Counted from the stretch's first letter, positions 1 through 11,400 are shown. The stretch is 64,000 nt of DNA from Enterococcus avium ATCC 14025 (GCF_000406965.1 NZ_KE136365.1:304175-368174); one strand, 5' to 3'. Made by a program: numbers and translations. Notes: a model not told the origin generated them from the letters alone.

Positions 1-2755
1 TCTCCAGGTCTTTCGTTCGTTTATTGGTCACCTCATGCAATGAGGTCTTACCGTTTACAGTAATATTAAGGTCTGTTCCTGCAGAATTTTCGACTGCCTT
101 CACATCAATATCAGTCATCTTGTCATAGCCTTGAGGCACATAGGTCTCATCTATAACAAAATCCCCGAGTGGAATGTCTGTGATGAGTACTTGACCTCTA
201 GCATTCGGCTCAAGATTGCTCACCAATACTTTGCCATCCGATTTACGCCTTATGGTAAATCGCGGCAAATCTGACGTAAATGGTGTCTTCCCGTCTTCCA
301 TATACTTACAAAAGACCGTTGCCCCCTTCAGCAACTTATTGGTAATTTGAACTCCTTTGCTCGGTAATGTTTTCGCGGTAAATTCATTCACATTGGAATC
401 CGGCTTGGCATATCCCGTTGTCCTTGAAGGCTCAACGACCCTATAGATAGTGCTGCCGCCATCCGCCGAAAATGATGTTTTCCAATTATTTGCCGCATTC
501 AACGTCTTCGTTTCAACGTCTACCCATGAACTGCCACTTTTTCTTTGTAAAACAACTCTGACACTATTTGCGCGAAGTCCCCAATAATTCTCTGTGTTCA
601 TATGCGAATCTGACCATTTCTTCTCAACTGGAATTTCGAACTTATTCGCCTTACCCTTAACTGACGGTACGCCAAAATCTAGCTTATCAGTCGTTCGTTC
701 AGGCGTTGGTGTTAATGTCGTCCTTCCGTTCGTTTGATACCATGTGTCGCCTTCATAATTCACAGCGTCTGTTTTTAACCGAAGCTTGTAATCCAATTGA
801 ACTTCTTGCTGACCATAAAGATTGATATTATCCACTTTGATCGTATTGTTTGTCACAACCGGATCGTTCGGCAGTTTACTTGTTTCAATTGCTGGCACAC
901 CGCTTTTTTTGATTTCCTTAACAGTAGGTTTTCCTACTAGTTCAAACATATCTCCGATTGGATCTTCAATAACGCCTTTATCTACTGTTTGAATGACTGA
1001 GTTAAACCAATCATCAAAAGAAATGTCAAAATCACCTGTGGTCTTAGCATGGTAGAATTGATAATCATTTTGTATATCACCAGTTGCATTAGACTTTTTT
1101 GAAGCAATCTTATACAGCCCTCTAATTAATTCAGCATCTGAATGACCTTCATAGGTAAAATTCTTTTTGATATTAATAGCAATCGAATTGATTTCCATTC
1201 CTTGATCTTTAATATCCGCCGCTGTAGAGTTAACAGGCGTCAGATGACTATAGATACAACGATTTGGCTGAGCTATATAATATCCTTCTGGAATTTTTAC
1301 AGTATAAGATTTTCCGCCAGTTGGAGCCGCTTGCAAGTAGCTTCCCCCTGCTATTGAATTACCATCGTTTTGTGTAATACGAACACCATCATAGTAGATA
1401 TTTGTATCATTCTTCAAAGCTATTGGTACAGCACTCATATTAGGAGCACCATCAGTCAAAAGAAAAATAACCTTTCTACGATCCGTTCCACCCACGTTAT
1501 TTAGCATCGTTTGCGCATCCATTAATGCTTTTTGTGTATAGGTATCTCCATCGGAGGGTGTATTCTTATATGTGTTAACTAAATTCTGCCAATTCGATTC
1601 ATTGCTGGACATAGGAACTATTGGATTACCATAATTGTTGTTTTTAGCAGAAAAAATAACTCCACCAATTCTTAAACTGTCTGTTTCAGGATTAGCGGCT
1701 TTAAATTTATCAATTAACTTTTGTAACGAGTTAACTGATAATGTCTTTCTAGATATACCACCAATATAGCCTTCTGTTTGAATCATCGAAGCTGAATTAT
1801 CCAACACAAAACAAACATCTACCCCAGGTTTTGGTATTGTGCTTCCTCTAACATTTAAGCGTACATTAAACTCGTCATCTTTAGATGTTTCACTCGCATA
1901 TTTTCGCAACGATATATTCGGCTTAGTTTTTTCAACACCATATTTAATATACGATTTCGTATAGTCATCTGAAGAGACATCCCAACTCGTTACTCCATCC
2001 CAACCAGATTCTTTCTCATAACCACCTTGATGATTGCGAACGTTTGACTGTCCGGTTGGCGTCCAATAGCAAGTAGGATAGGTGCCGTTATTCGACGTAT
2101 ACACTGGTGCTTTATTGGTATATTTCGGTGGGTCCATCCGAAGCAACCCATTGTTTGGAACTGCCGTTGCTGGTACTGGCACAACTTCTTCTGGTTCAGG
2201 CGGACCGATAAAATCTTCTGAACTTGTTTTGACCGCTGCTTTACTCTCAGAAGTTTTTGTTTCTTCTTTTGTATCCTGCGCTTTAAGAACAAAGGATTCT
2301 TTAATATCAAGAATGTTTTCCTGTATCTTCGCGTCTTTTCCGTTAGAAAGAGTCTGCTCGTCTAGTTGAACATCTAAATTGAGTTTCTTTGTTGATTTCG
2401 GTAACTCAAAAACGAGTTGTCCTTCCATGGAAGCTGAATAGTTCTTTTCAATTAGCCATTCATCCTTCTCATCCATGTTCTTAATCGCTGGATATGTGAT
2501 CACTTTTCCTTTCTCATTTGTTACTTTCAATTTGAGGCGCTGTTCTTTATCACTCTCTTCGCTTTGCCTGCTAAACGTGATTCGCCAACGATTTGTATCT
2601 TCTAATGATTCATATTCATAGGAGACTTTTAAGAACTTTTCATCAATTAGTTCCGTTTTCGTTGTTTCGGCATACGCAGTAACCAGTGATGGTAGTGTTT
2701 CTGTAATAAAAGAAAATAGTAGAACAACCAACATGAGTAAGTGCTTCTTTTTCAT
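1..2755 (-). CDS. VWA-domain pilus tip adhesin (partial, C-terminus beyond window)
   Basis: Open reading frame of about 918 visible codons, starting at the ATG at 2755 behind an AAAGGAGG ribosome site and running off the left edge without a stop. An ATG five bases upstream is followed at once by a stop, so it is not used. The product has a signal peptide (MKKKHLLMLVVLLFSF...), a basic and acidic N-terminal region, the motif GQSNVRNHQGG, then a VWA domain with the metal site DNSAS in FVLDNSASM and the strand FLLTDGAPN. A long stretch of Cna-B-type beta domains begins around EIPVEKKW. The family (EbpA-like) forms the adhesive tip of sortase-assembled pili; LPxTG anchor and last domains are not visible. 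It is a paralogue of the genes at 8497-11781 and 26657-29887. It stands behind two terminators, so it probably has its own promoter in 2760-3005. Confidence 0.88.
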   Translation of the reverse strand, partial: MKKKHLLMLVVLLFSFITETLPSLVTAYAETTKTELIDEKFLKVSYEYESLEDTNRWRITFSRQSEESDKEQRLKLKVTNEKGKVITYPAIKNMDEKDEWLIEKNYSASMEGQLVFELPKSTKKLNLDVQLDEQTLSNGKDAKIQENILDIKESFVLKAQDTKEETKTSESKAAVKTSSEDFIGPPEPEEVVPVPATAVPNNGLLRMDPPKYTNKAPVYTSNNGTYPTCYWTPTGQSNVRNHQGGYEKESGWDGVTSWDVSSDDYTKSYIKYGVEKTKPNISLRKYASETSKDDEFNVRLNVRGSTIPKPGVDVCFVLDNSASMIQTEGYIGGISRKTLSVNSLQKLIDKFKAANPETDSLRIGGVIFSAKNNNYGNPIVPMSSNESNWQNLVNTYKNTPSDGDTYTQKALMDAQTMLNNVGGTDRRKVIFLLTDGAPNMSAVPIALKNDTNIYYDGVRITQNDGNSIAGGSYLQAAPTGGKSYTVKIPEGYYIAQPNRCIYSHLTPVNSTAADIKDQGMEINSIAINIKKNFTYEGHSDAELIRGLYKIASKKSNATGDIQNDYQFYHAKTTGDFDISFDDWFNSVIQTVDKGVIEDPIGDMFELVGKPTVKEIKKSGVPAIETSKLPNDPVVTNNTIKVDNINLYGQQEVQLDYKLRLKTDAVNYEGDTWYQTNGRTTLTPTPERTTDKLDFGVPSVKGKANKFEIPVEKKWSDSHMNTENYWGLRANSVRVVLQRKSGSSWVDVETKTLNAANNWKTSFSADGGSTIYRVVEPSRTTGYAKPDSNVNEFTAKTLPSKGVQITNKLLKGATVFCKYMEDGKTPFTSDLPRFTIRRKSDGKVLVSNLEPNARGQVLITDIPLGDFVIDETYVPQGYDKMTDIDVKAVENSAGTDLNITVNGKTSLHEVTNKRTKDLE

Positions 2756-3005
2756 TTCATAAATTCCTCCTTTCACCCTTTTTTCACCCACTCTCCCTTC
2801 CGCATAACAATATGATAACTGATATCATTTTCTCTCGCTAAATGTGTTTTTTTATATTTTTTAGTTATCTAAATTGGATATTTTAGCGTTGTTTTATCTT
2901 CTTTTGTAACCTTTAGTGTTATTGAACCCAATTACTTAATTTGATTTAAAGAATAATAAAGTTTGATTGTCGTAAAAAAAATTTGCCTTTTGAATTTTTC
3001 GTCAA

Positions 3006-3044
3006 AAAACAAAAAAAGGCCTCAGAAATGTCTATTTCTGAGGC
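3006..3044 (-). terminator. Rho-independent terminator (second of a tandem pair)
   Basis: Perfect 10-bp stem GCCTCAGAAA/TTTCTGAGGC (3019-3028 with 3035-3044), followed on the minus strand by a run of seven T. It lies about 180 bp beyond the major pilin stop and 130 bp beyond a first terminator. Confidence 0.8.
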
Positions 3045-3170
3045 AAGTATGATTATATTTTATCGATTCTCTTTTTATCCATTTATTTAACCAATAGATT
3101 TCCGCTTAATCATTCAAGGAAAAATCAACTATCAAGACTTTGCTGAAATCCGCGATTTACGATTTTAGTA

Positions 3171-3204
3171 GAAAAAAAAGATGAGGCAAATACTCGCCTC
3201 ATCT
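3171..3204 (-). terminator. Rho-independent terminator of the minor/major pilin operon
   Basis: Stem AGATGAGGC/GCCTCATCT (3179-3187 with 3196-3204), followed on the minus strand by an uninterrupted T run. It lies directly downstream of the pilin stop at 3226. Confidence 0.85.
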
Positions 3205-3225
3205 TAATAACTATTCAGTTGTTAA

Positions 3226-4905
3226 TTATGCTGTATGTTGTGTCTTGCGATAGCGAACGACCGCGATTCCCATCAGTGAAAGTCCAATTACTAGGAAGGC
3301 AATGATCCCCGCCCCACCAGTAGATGGTAGGAAGCCGCCTCTAGAAACGTTAGCAACTTTTTGTAGTGACGTTGCTTCTGAATAAGTATCTTTGTCCACA
3401 ATGAAAGTAACCGGTCCGCCTAACTTAAATCCGTCAGGTGCTTTGGTTTCCACTAATTTGTACGTGCCATATTTAAGGCCTTTGATTTCAAATAATCCAC
3501 CGTCTGCAGAGGTAATTTTGATTGCCTCTTCATATTTGTCATCTACAATATCTTTCCAAGTGTAATTATTTGCATTGCCTTGCAAATACTTTGTACCCGC
3601 TTCATTGGTAATTACGAATTCTGCGCCTTTTAAGGTTTGAGTGTCTTTCCCCTCTTCGTGTTTTACGAATTTCTTACCACCAGTGGTAAGTGCAGGAGGC
3701 GTTTCTTCCGGTACTATTGGTTCAACGTCAGTTTCACCCGTTTGTTGCAAATCTACATAGAAGTTGTTTTCAATATCCTGATCAACTGGCGTATCTTCCG
3801 TAAGTTTGACCGTGTAGACAATCTCAATTTTTTTCCCAGCATATTTTTTCAACCATGTAGCAGTATTTATTGATTGAATAGAATCTCTTACGTCATCTAA
3901 TCTCATCGCAATTTGGAACCCAGCTTTTTTGCCCGTAGCAGCATAACCAGTATCAAAGTTAAACTTCTCCGTTACGGCAACAGGACTAATTGGTGAATCA
4001 ATCTCTCCCTTAATATCTTCTGGCGTCCCTCCAATAACCTTGATAGAATCAAATTTATCAAAGCGTACGCCATCATGAGTCACTTCATCTTTAAAGACCA
4101 ATTTACGATAACGTGTTTGTCTTGTTCCATCCGCATTCGTAATCACATCGCCGATATGCATAGGAATTTGATACGTCACCTTATATTTAATTTCTTTTCC
4201 AATATCATAAGAAATACGATCTTGATTCACATCTTCTGCCGAGCCATCATCCTTCAGAAGCTCTTTAACAGGTTTGTTTGCTAATTTGTTCTTTGGATAC
4301 AAGTGAATGTCGTGATTCGCACCTGGGCTACCAGTAATCTTTTCAACTGGCAACGCTAAAAGAACAAGCTGATCAAATTGACCAACACCTTCTTTTTCAG
4401 TTTCTTCAAACCAATAAACTCGATAAACACCATTCGCATCGCGGTCAGGCAAGTTTTCAAAAACTACCGTCCCATCGGTGCCAGTGGATTTAGCACCTAC
4501 TCCGCTTACTGGAACTTTTTTAGCTCCGCCAGTAGGCAGATTGCCTTCGAATGTTTGCTTCGTTGCTTCTTTCATGACCTTCTTGACTGCCGCTTCATAA
4601 ACTTCTTTAGTTTCAGAACCTGTAATTCCTTCTGCCTTCAATAGATCATAAAATGCATCTGTAACGTCCCACGGTCTGAATTCAACACCTTCTAAGCCTT
4701 CATACTTATCAAAGTCTGGATCTATTTCACCGGTGTTGGTTTTTCCTGTTGGAAAATCATCCATTTTTTTCTTGTGTAGTGTTACTTTAATCATTTCTGG
4801 TGCAGCCGCCGAGGCGCTCTGCCCAAAACTAAATAAACTCATGCCTATTGGCAGCAAACAAACAAGTGCCATCAACAAACTGACTAATCTCCCTCTTGCT
4901 TTCAT
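3226..4905 (-). CDS. Major pilin subunit, LPSTG-anchored
   Basis: 559 residues. A signal peptide of about 35 residues ends in SASAAA. The mature protein holds the pilin-type motif HLYPKN with the candidate polymerisation lysine at residue 205, Cna-B-like isopeptide domains, an E-box (YKLVETKAPDGF, Glu about 487) and a C-terminal LPSTG at 526-530 followed by a hydrophobic segment and RYRK tail. This layout is that of EbpC-type shaft pilins, which sortase C joins through the lysine and the LPxTG threonine. The gene starts 11 bp after the minor pilin stop with a GGGGGA ribosome site, so the two form an operon. It is the intact paralogue of the interrupted pilin at 24289-25941. No sortase C is next to it in this window. 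Confidence 0.92.
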   Translation of the reverse strand: MKARGRLVSLLMALVCLLPIGMSLFSFGQSASAAAPEMIKVTLHKKKMDDFPTGKTNTGEIDPDFDKYEGLEGVEFRPWDVTDAFYDLLKAEGITGSETKEVYEAAVKKVMKEATKQTFEGNLPTGGAKKVPVSGVGAKSTGTDGTVVFENLPDRDANGVYRVYWFEETEKEGVGQFDQLVLLALPVEKITGSPGANHDIHLYPKNKLANKPVKELLKDDGSAEDVNQDRISYDIGKEIKYKVTYQIPMHIGDVITNADGTRQTRYRKLVFKDEVTHDGVRFDKFDSIKVIGGTPEDIKGEIDSPISPVAVTEKFNFDTGYAATGKKAGFQIAMRLDDVRDSIQSINTATWLKKYAGKKIEIVYTVKLTEDTPVDQDIENNFYVDLQQTGETDVEPIVPEETPPALTTGGKKFVKHEEGKDTQTLKGAEFVITNEAGTKYLQGNANNYTWKDIVDDKYEEAIKITSADGGLFEIKGLKYGTYKLVETKAPDGFKLGGPVTFIVDKDTYSEATSLQKVANVSRGGFLPSTGGAGIIAFLVIGLSLMGIAVVRYRKTQHTA

Positions 4906-4916
4906 TATTTTTCCCC

Positions 4917-5663
4917 CTATTTCTTCTTTTGTATTTTTTTGAATCCTAAAAGCCCGATAAAAATGAGTAATGCACCTAAAACCGTATAGTTTCGAATTAA
5001 ATCGTTGGTTGAAGGATAATTCTTTCCTGTAGCATTTGAACCATCCAGGTTAGAAGGCGCTGATCTTTCGCTGGAACGCTCCTCTGTCTCAGTTGGTAAC
5101 GTTGAGGAGGAGATGGGTGGCGTGCTAACATCCTTATATTTCCCATAAATCAGGAGACGCTTGGCTTCTTCTTCTGTCTCTGGATGCTTCTGCGGTAAAT
5201 AGAGAATAATCGGCAACATATGATACTTTCCTGTTTCGCCGCTTGCCAAAATCAGATACGCTGCATCCTTTTCGCCGCTAAGACGAGGAACATCGAACGA
5301 GACATTTCCGCCGCCGTCAACTCCCAGCTCTTCTTGGTTCCACTTGACAAATTGCTCTTCTTGAATGAACTCAGCCATCTTTTCTTTCGTCGAATACGTA
5401 TTTAGCAGAAATTCCTTTGCCTCCTTTTCATCCCCTCCGTGCTCTTCTCGCCAACTGGTTAAATCATACACATCGAACGTTAGCTTTTCGGTTCCATCGA
5501 CTCTTTTCCCATCCTCTCCCCACGTATGTATCCACAACTCTACCAACGCATTACTTTGTTCTTCATTTTCTTCTGCGCTTTGCTCATCTGCTGCAAAGAC
5601 CGTCATACCAAAACAACAAATTCCTAGAAGCAGACATCCTATGAAGGAAATCCTTTTTCCCAT
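4917..5663 (-). CDS. Minor (basal) pilin with non-canonical sorting signal
   Basis: 248 residues from the ATG at 5663, chosen because AGAAGGGGGG sits six bases upstream; an in-frame GTG at 5684 lies within that site. There is an N-terminal signal peptide (MGKRISFIGCLLLGICC), then a beta-rich domain with the segments KLTFDVYDLTSWR and AAYLILASGETGKYHMLPI. A Ser/Thr/Pro-rich linker leads to a C-terminal YPSTN, a hydrophobic segment and a KKIQKKK tail. The two segments recur in the paralogue at 25941-26654, which ends in LPQTN. By position between regulator and major pilin it resembles the small EbpB-type anchor subunit. The absence of a true LPxTG suggests use of the housekeeping sortase or altered recognition; that is inference. 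Confidence 0.8.
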   Translation of the reverse strand: MGKRISFIGCLLLGICCFGMTVFAADEQSAEENEEQSNALVELWIHTWGEDGKRVDGTEKLTFDVYDLTSWREEHGGDEKEAKEFLLNTYSTKEKMAEFIQEEQFVKWNQEELGVDGGGNVSFDVPRLSGEKDAAYLILASGETGKYHMLPIILYLPQKHPETEEEAKRLLIYGKYKDVSTPPISSSTLPTETEERSSERSAPSNLDGSNATGKNYPSTNDLIRNYTVLGALLIFIGLLGFKKIQKKK

Positions 5664-6003
5664 TTCCAGCCCCCCTTCTGTCACGGAATTAGTAAATTAC
5701 TGATAAGCAATCAAAATCCTAGATCTCAAGTGGATTCCTGAACTATCTGCCTATCAGTATTGATATGCTTTGTACTTTTTAATACATTCACATGTCCATT
5801 ACTCCTCCCACCGATGTTTTCTCCTATTTCTTCATCCATTACCATAGTACATGATATTATTTCTTCGTGTTTTTTCCTTTTTTCGCATTTTTAAGTTATT
5901 ATATTCATCTTGACATCAGTTATTTCTTTATTTCTATCCATTAACAGAGTTATTCGACTCATTTTTTTTATATTATATTTCAAATAGTAAAACTCATATG
6001 TTT
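5664..6003. other. Intergenic spacer upstream of the pilin operon
   Basis: About 340 bp of AT-rich DNA between the minor pilin start and the terminator of the Mga-like gene. No coding frame is convincing on either strand. It must contain the promoter of the minor/major pilin operon (minus strand), but no -35/-10 pair stands out. Confidence 0.5.
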
Positions 6004-6054
6004 TAAAAAAAAGAACTCATTTGGGTGGATTACGCAAAATCTAAATGAGTTCTT
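6004..6054 (-). terminator. Rho-independent terminator of the Mga-like regulator
   Basis: Stem AAGAACTCATTT/AAATGAGTTCTT (6011-6022 with 6043-6054) with a 20-base loop, followed on the minus strand by a T run. It is immediately downstream of the stop at 6069. Confidence 0.85.
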
Positions 6055-6068
6055 TCCATTCTTCTTAT

Positions 6069-7562
6069 TTATCCCGAAAGATCACTGATTAGCTGTTGGA
6101 GCTGAACAATGTTTTGATTGGTTAAAAAAGGATCGATGATCACTGTAGGGTAATCATAGGGCACTTCCTCCACACTACTTGAAGTAATCAACGCGTCGTA
6201 TTTCTTCAATTCATTAATCGAAATCCGCGAGTCACGGGAACGCTCCTCTACAAAATGAATCTTAAAGTTTCCATAGATCCGTTCTTCAATCTGTTCTGCC
6301 AAGAAAGTTTCTTCTGTTGGCGACAATTCAGAAAGCAGTAGAATCTTTAGAGGCTGATCCGCGCTCGCTAATAAATTTAAACTTTGAGGAACCATTGTTA
6401 TCAACAGATAGGTGTAATTCCAGATAAAATCAGTTTCTTGGTAAATACGGTATTTCTTCACAAAGGATTCGGCGATTTTCAGGACCTTCTTCACCGCTTG
6501 ATAATGAGTTTCCATCATCTTTTCTAAAAAAATCCCTCGTTGACGGTATAAAATATCAATGTAGCGCCCTTTAGGTGGATACATCCGTTGATCATTCACC
6601 AGCACAATGGTCAGCTCATTCATTTCAAGATCCCCCAACGAATGACCTAACAAACGATTAAAATCTTCAACCAGCTCATAATGCTTTTGATACAAATCAC
6701 GATAGATTCTACTTTGCTTCATCGCAGATTTCCATTGATCCTCGCTGAAAATCAGCATATCCGCATACGACAACCACAAACAATCCTTAATATCTTCCTC
6801 CGTTAACCGAACTCGGAAAAACTCTAAAGCGATTCTCTCAAACGCTTCTAAGGTTTCTTCGTCAGGCAAGCTTAACGGACTCACCAATTCATTTGCAGGA
6901 TATCGTCGACCGTTTTTGATTCGCCATAGACTGATATAAATGTTGTAGCTTAATCGTTTTCTAAAAATATGGCGATTTTCTAAATGATTGACCTGAATGA
7001 ACTGATCCACCAAATCGGTGATCGCTTTAACCTGGTATTCCTTTAAATTTGTAAAAAGTGAATCAACATGATCCGATTTTTCTAAAAAATAGCGATAATA
7101 GAAATGTCGGATAACACTTTCCTTTCCCTCAATCCGCAACGGCCGATAATCCAGCTTAATCCCAGCCTTCTTTAACGCGGTTTCAATTTTCTTCAAATAA
7201 CGTTGTGTATTGGACGCACTAAGATATAGTTTTTCTGCTAAATCACTGATACTTGAACATTTCTCATAAAGTAATTCTTCGATAATCTGAAATTCTGGTG
7301 CCTGTTGAAGAACATCCGCGTACAATCGATTGATACTCACATGCGGTTTAACATTGATTTGATAAAGTCCCTTGAATTTCTCAATATGGAAATCCTCTTG
7401 TTCATCGTTAATCAGTTTGACATCCTTCAATAAAATTGGTAATGAGCATTCTAGCTCTTCTAATAATTGATCACTCGGCAACCCAACTTGGCTTGCATAT
7501 AGCAACTCAACAAAACGCAGTCGCCTCAAACTGCTCGTACCCAAAACCTCTCTGAAATCCAT
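6069..7562 (-). CDS. Mga/EbpR-family transcriptional regulator of pilus genes
   Basis: 497 residues, the usual size of Mga-type virulence regulators (EbpR, Mga, AtxA). The N-terminal 130 residues hold two helix-turn-helix units; the second includes SSISDLAEKLYLSASNTQRY. The central and C-terminal parts match the PRD-like, helical region of the family, and the last 100 residues (KILLLSELSPTEETFLAEQI, then KYDALITSS) resemble a PTS EIIB-like fold. It lies directly upstream of the pilin pair and downstream of a VWA adhesin gene, all on one strand, as ebpR does near ebpABC. The inferred role is activation of the neighbouring pilus genes. It has its own terminator, so it is not simply cotranscribed with the pilins. 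Confidence 0.8.
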   Translation of the reverse strand: MDFREVLGTSSLRRLRFVELLYASQVGLPSDQLLEELECSLPILLKDVKLINDEQEDFHIEKFKGLYQINVKPHVSINRLYADVLQQAPEFQIIEELLYEKCSSISDLAEKLYLSASNTQRYLKKIETALKKAGIKLDYRPLRIEGKESVIRHFYYRYFLEKSDHVDSLFTNLKEYQVKAITDLVDQFIQVNHLENRHIFRKRLSYNIYISLWRIKNGRRYPANELVSPLSLPDEETLEAFERIALEFFRVRLTEEDIKDCLWLSYADMLIFSEDQWKSAMKQSRIYRDLYQKHYELVEDFNRLLGHSLGDLEMNELTIVLVNDQRMYPPKGRYIDILYRQRGIFLEKMMETHYQAVKKVLKIAESFVKKYRIYQETDFIWNYTYLLITMVPQSLNLLASADQPLKILLLSELSPTEETFLAEQIEERIYGNFKIHFVEERSRDSRISINELKKYDALITSSSVEEVPYDYPTVIIDPFLTNQNIVQLQQLISDLSG

Positions 7563-8397
7563 TTCATCATCCCCTTTGTTCTTCCCCTTTTAGAACGTAA
7601 CAAATGACTATTTTTTAAATATGAAAAATATCGGATGCTCAGCATACTGAATTTACAACTCACATAAAACTTCAACCAACAGTGACCAACCATCATATAT
7701 GTGAATCATCAACCTTCGCTGATACCCGAATAAAAAATGTATCTTTTCATATCAAAATAGCCATCGAATCTATATTAGTTTAATCAAATCCACCTCTTAT
7801 ACTTAATATCCTCAGAGCAATTTAATGTTTTTGTTTATTAATTTCCCCAATATAAAGATTATTTAATAACTGATAAAAATATTGATAACCCTCTATTGAT
7901 ATAATATTCAACCCATTTTCTTTACGATTTCTTTCCTTATATACATGATAACCAATCTTATTTTTTCTTGCTTTTTTATTATTTATTTATTTATAGTTAT
8001 TAAAAAGCTCAGGAAATCAATAAACAATTAATTCGTAAATAATTTGTCGTTATTTAGTTCTTTTTTTTTAGAATCATTAAAAAATAGTATTACTCATTTT
8101 GGAAATGCTAATTAAAAAATTTGAATTATTGCTAATGTTTATTAAAAATTGAAAAACACTTGAATATAAAGTTTGTTACATTTAGTCTTCGATTAATTAT
8201 TTATATCTCTACCAAATAGTTTAAAAACTAACTTTTTGTTCTAATATTTCTATTCAATTAAATGAATTAAAAATATTAAATCTGATGATCCAAGAAGTTC
8301 AGCTGATTGCTTAAGAAATAGAATCGAGTGAACCAAACGTCAATAGTGACCATTTTTACAGCAAAAAGGTTCTAACAATAAGATCACCCCTTTCATC
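7563..8397. other. Long AT-rich spacer, no gene seen
   Basis: Roughly 830 bp of very AT-rich sequence with many short direct runs of TTATT and AAAT. No open frame with a ribosome site could be supported on either strand. It separates a VWA adhesin gene from the Mga-like gene and presumably carries the latter's promoter. Confidence 0.5.
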
Positions 8398-8438
8398 ACT
8401 AAAAAAGCCTGAAAGTCTAGCGTTGACCTTCAGGCTTT
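8398..8438 (-). terminator. Rho-independent terminator of VWA adhesin gene
   Basis: Perfect 10-bp stem AAAGCCTGAA/TTCAGGCTTT (8404-8413 with 8429-8438), followed on the minus strand by a T run. It lies 60 bp after the adhesin stop. A degraded copy of the same element occurs near 12168-12200. Confidence 0.85.
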
Positions 8439-8496
8439 GATCGAAAATATTTTATTATTCTTCACTTAATGGTGGGTTCACAGTAGAAACAGAATT

Positions 8497-11400
8497 TTAT
8501 TGACCGTTCATTTTTCTGGTGTTTCTAGTAAGCTCCTTTATAACCTTGTAAAAATATATTCCTGCAATGACAACTCCGACGATTGTCAGAATACTCGCAA
8601 TCAAGAAGAGTCCTTTGATCCCATAATCCCCGGTTCTTGGCAGTGTACCTGGCTTTACCTTCTCATTTGTCACTTTCAAGCTAATCGTATTGTTTCCGCC
8701 ATTGATACCTCCTGAACCACTGACATTCGGATGATTATTGACGGTCACTTTTCCATCTACTCCAATCTCGAATCCGATCGGGTCTTGAATTCTCTTATAG
8801 CCTTCCGGATTATCCATCTCAGTTAGTATATAAACGCCTGGACGCAAATTATTAAAGTTAAAGACCGATCCCGTGTTTATCGTCTGCTCATAGTTTGGTC
8901 CAACCAGTTTAAAGACAGCCCCTGTAAGTGGATTGTCCTCTGAATCGATCTTTTCAACCTTTAAGGAGAAATCCTTCAGCTCATTTATTGCTTGATGCTC
9001 TTCTGTCCGATCATTCACTTTAAAGATTAGCGAGGTTGGTGGATTATTCTCTGTAACACTCACTTCGAATTCAGCCATTTCTTTATAACCTATTGGTACA
9101 TAGGTTTCCTTAACAAGGTAAAGCCCTATTGGCACATCAGGTATCATCACTTTCCCATTGGCATTTGGTTCAATATTTCTCGCTAATTCTTTGTTATCTG
9201 ATTTACGCTTCACTGAAAATTTTGGCTTATCTTGACCAAAGACGGTATTACCATCCTCCATACATTTCGAAAACTGATAATTTTCCTTTAGTAACTCATT
9301 GGTGATTTCTATACCACCATTAATTATATTTTCCGAAGTGAAGGTTGATTGATTAATTACTGGAGCTTTATAACCCTTGACTCGTGTAGTTTCAACTACT
9401 CGATAAGTATTGTCCGCACCACCTTCTACAGCGGAAAAATTCTCTTCCCAGTTATTGTCTTCATTCAAATTCTTTGTTTCAACATCTACCCAATTTGATT
9501 CACTTAATCTTTGCAAAGTAGCTGTAACTTTGTCCGGTCGTAACCCCCAATAATCATCTGTTCCTTGATGCTCGTCTAACCAGACCTTTTTCACTGGAAT
9601 CACAAAATTTTTCTTTTGATATCTAACAGATGGAACGCCAAAATCTAACAAATCAGTCGTACGTTCTGGTGTTGGCTCTAAAGTCGTCCGCCCATTTGTC
9701 GGATACCAACGATCTGAAACAAAAGAAGCATCATCTGTTTTTAACCGAACCTTGTATTCTATCTCAATTTCCTGGTTACGTGATAAATTGAGATTATCTA
9801 CTTTAATTTGACGGTCCTTATTTTCGAGTAAAATATTGGGCTCAGCCCCTGCTTCAAACAACGGAGCTCCATTCTCAATTTGTCTCACACTTTGACTACC
9901 TGGCACCAGTACCACCATATCTCCCAAAGGGTCAGTAACCACTCCCTTATCAACCGTACGAATGATTGTTTCATACCAATTTTTGAAATAAGATAATAAA
10001 TCATCTCCATTTGATACATCATAGAAATGAAAATCAGACGCATTGTCCTCCAAAGGATTGTTTGTTGCATTGGCCTTTTTTGTAGACATTTTATACAGAC
10101 CTCGAATTTGATTCTCCCGTACATTTGGTATATTTTCTTCAAGATAGTTAATCATCAATTTTAAAGCAATCGTATGAATTTCTATTCCCGAATTTTTTAA
10201 ATCCATTGCTGTTGAATTAGTTGTGGTAATGTGGCTGTTAATTACGCCATTGTATGCTGGACTTATTGATGTTGTCATTCTTTCTGTATTTGAATGTAAA
10301 GAACTCCCTGCATTATAATTTAGTTTAGACCCTTTATTAAAATTTGTGAAATATTTTAGATCCGGAAACATCTCCAAGTTAGTTATCCCTCGATCACTAG
10401 TCGTCCAACTTCGATTAGGCGCACCATCTGTTAACACAAATAATAATTTATGACGATCCGAACTTGGCGACGCATCGAATATGTCTTTCGCTTCTTGTAG
10501 TCCTCGTTGCGTAAAAGTCACACCATTTGAAGTTGCTCTTTTGTATTCACTTACCATATCATCCCAATCATCTGGGTTTTTAGAAAGTTTAAATTTTCGC
10601 TTTTGACTAGTATCATTTCCTCCCCACGATTGGTAACGAGAATAATCAGAAAATATCTCAGCCCCTATACGAATATTTTCTGCCGTTGGCTCATTAATTT
10701 TTTTTAGTTCGTCTACAATTTTCTCGAAAGCTGCATTTGCATTGTCTTTTCTATTCGCATCACCAGGTCTTATATCCGAATTAGATATCATTGATTGTGA
10801 GTTGTCTAATAGAAAAACGATATCCACCCCAGGCTTATAGGTTGTATTCCCTCGAATATTCAATTTGATTTTGAACTCATCTGGTTGGTCAGTCTCCTGT
10901 GCATATTTTCGTATTTGAATATTTGCATTATCTGCATCATCACCATATTTTATATAAGACTTAGAAAAGTCATCTCTTTCGACGTTCCAATTTCCCTCGT
11001 GTTCCCATCCTATTTGATTTGATAGTCCTCCTTGATGGTTAATGACATTGGTCTGTCCAGCTGGCTGCCAAGAAAACTCTGGATGTTTTCCCACATCCTC
11101 TTTATACGACGGTTCTTTATTTTGATAGGAGGATCTGTACATCAGACTCGAACCATTCGATGCTGGTGACATAAGAAAGTTTCTACTCTTTTTTTCATTA
11201 ATTTTCGGCCCAATAAACTCCTCTGAACTGACACTTGACATTCTAGTCTCTTTTTTTCTCTCCGAACTATCTGTGGTCGCTGTCTTTTTTTGTGTTTTTC
11301 CGTATTCCAAAATGAAAGGCTCTGTTCGTTCCAAAATATCTTTTTGGATTTCGATATCCTTATTATTTTTATCGGCTTTCTTTTGCTGATTTACTTGAAC

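Noticed and set aside
3089..3168. Plus-strand frame reading PIDFRLIIQGKINYQDFAEI between the two terminators
   Set aside because: Coding-like text but only about 25 codons, no start or ribosome site; too short to call a gene remnant.
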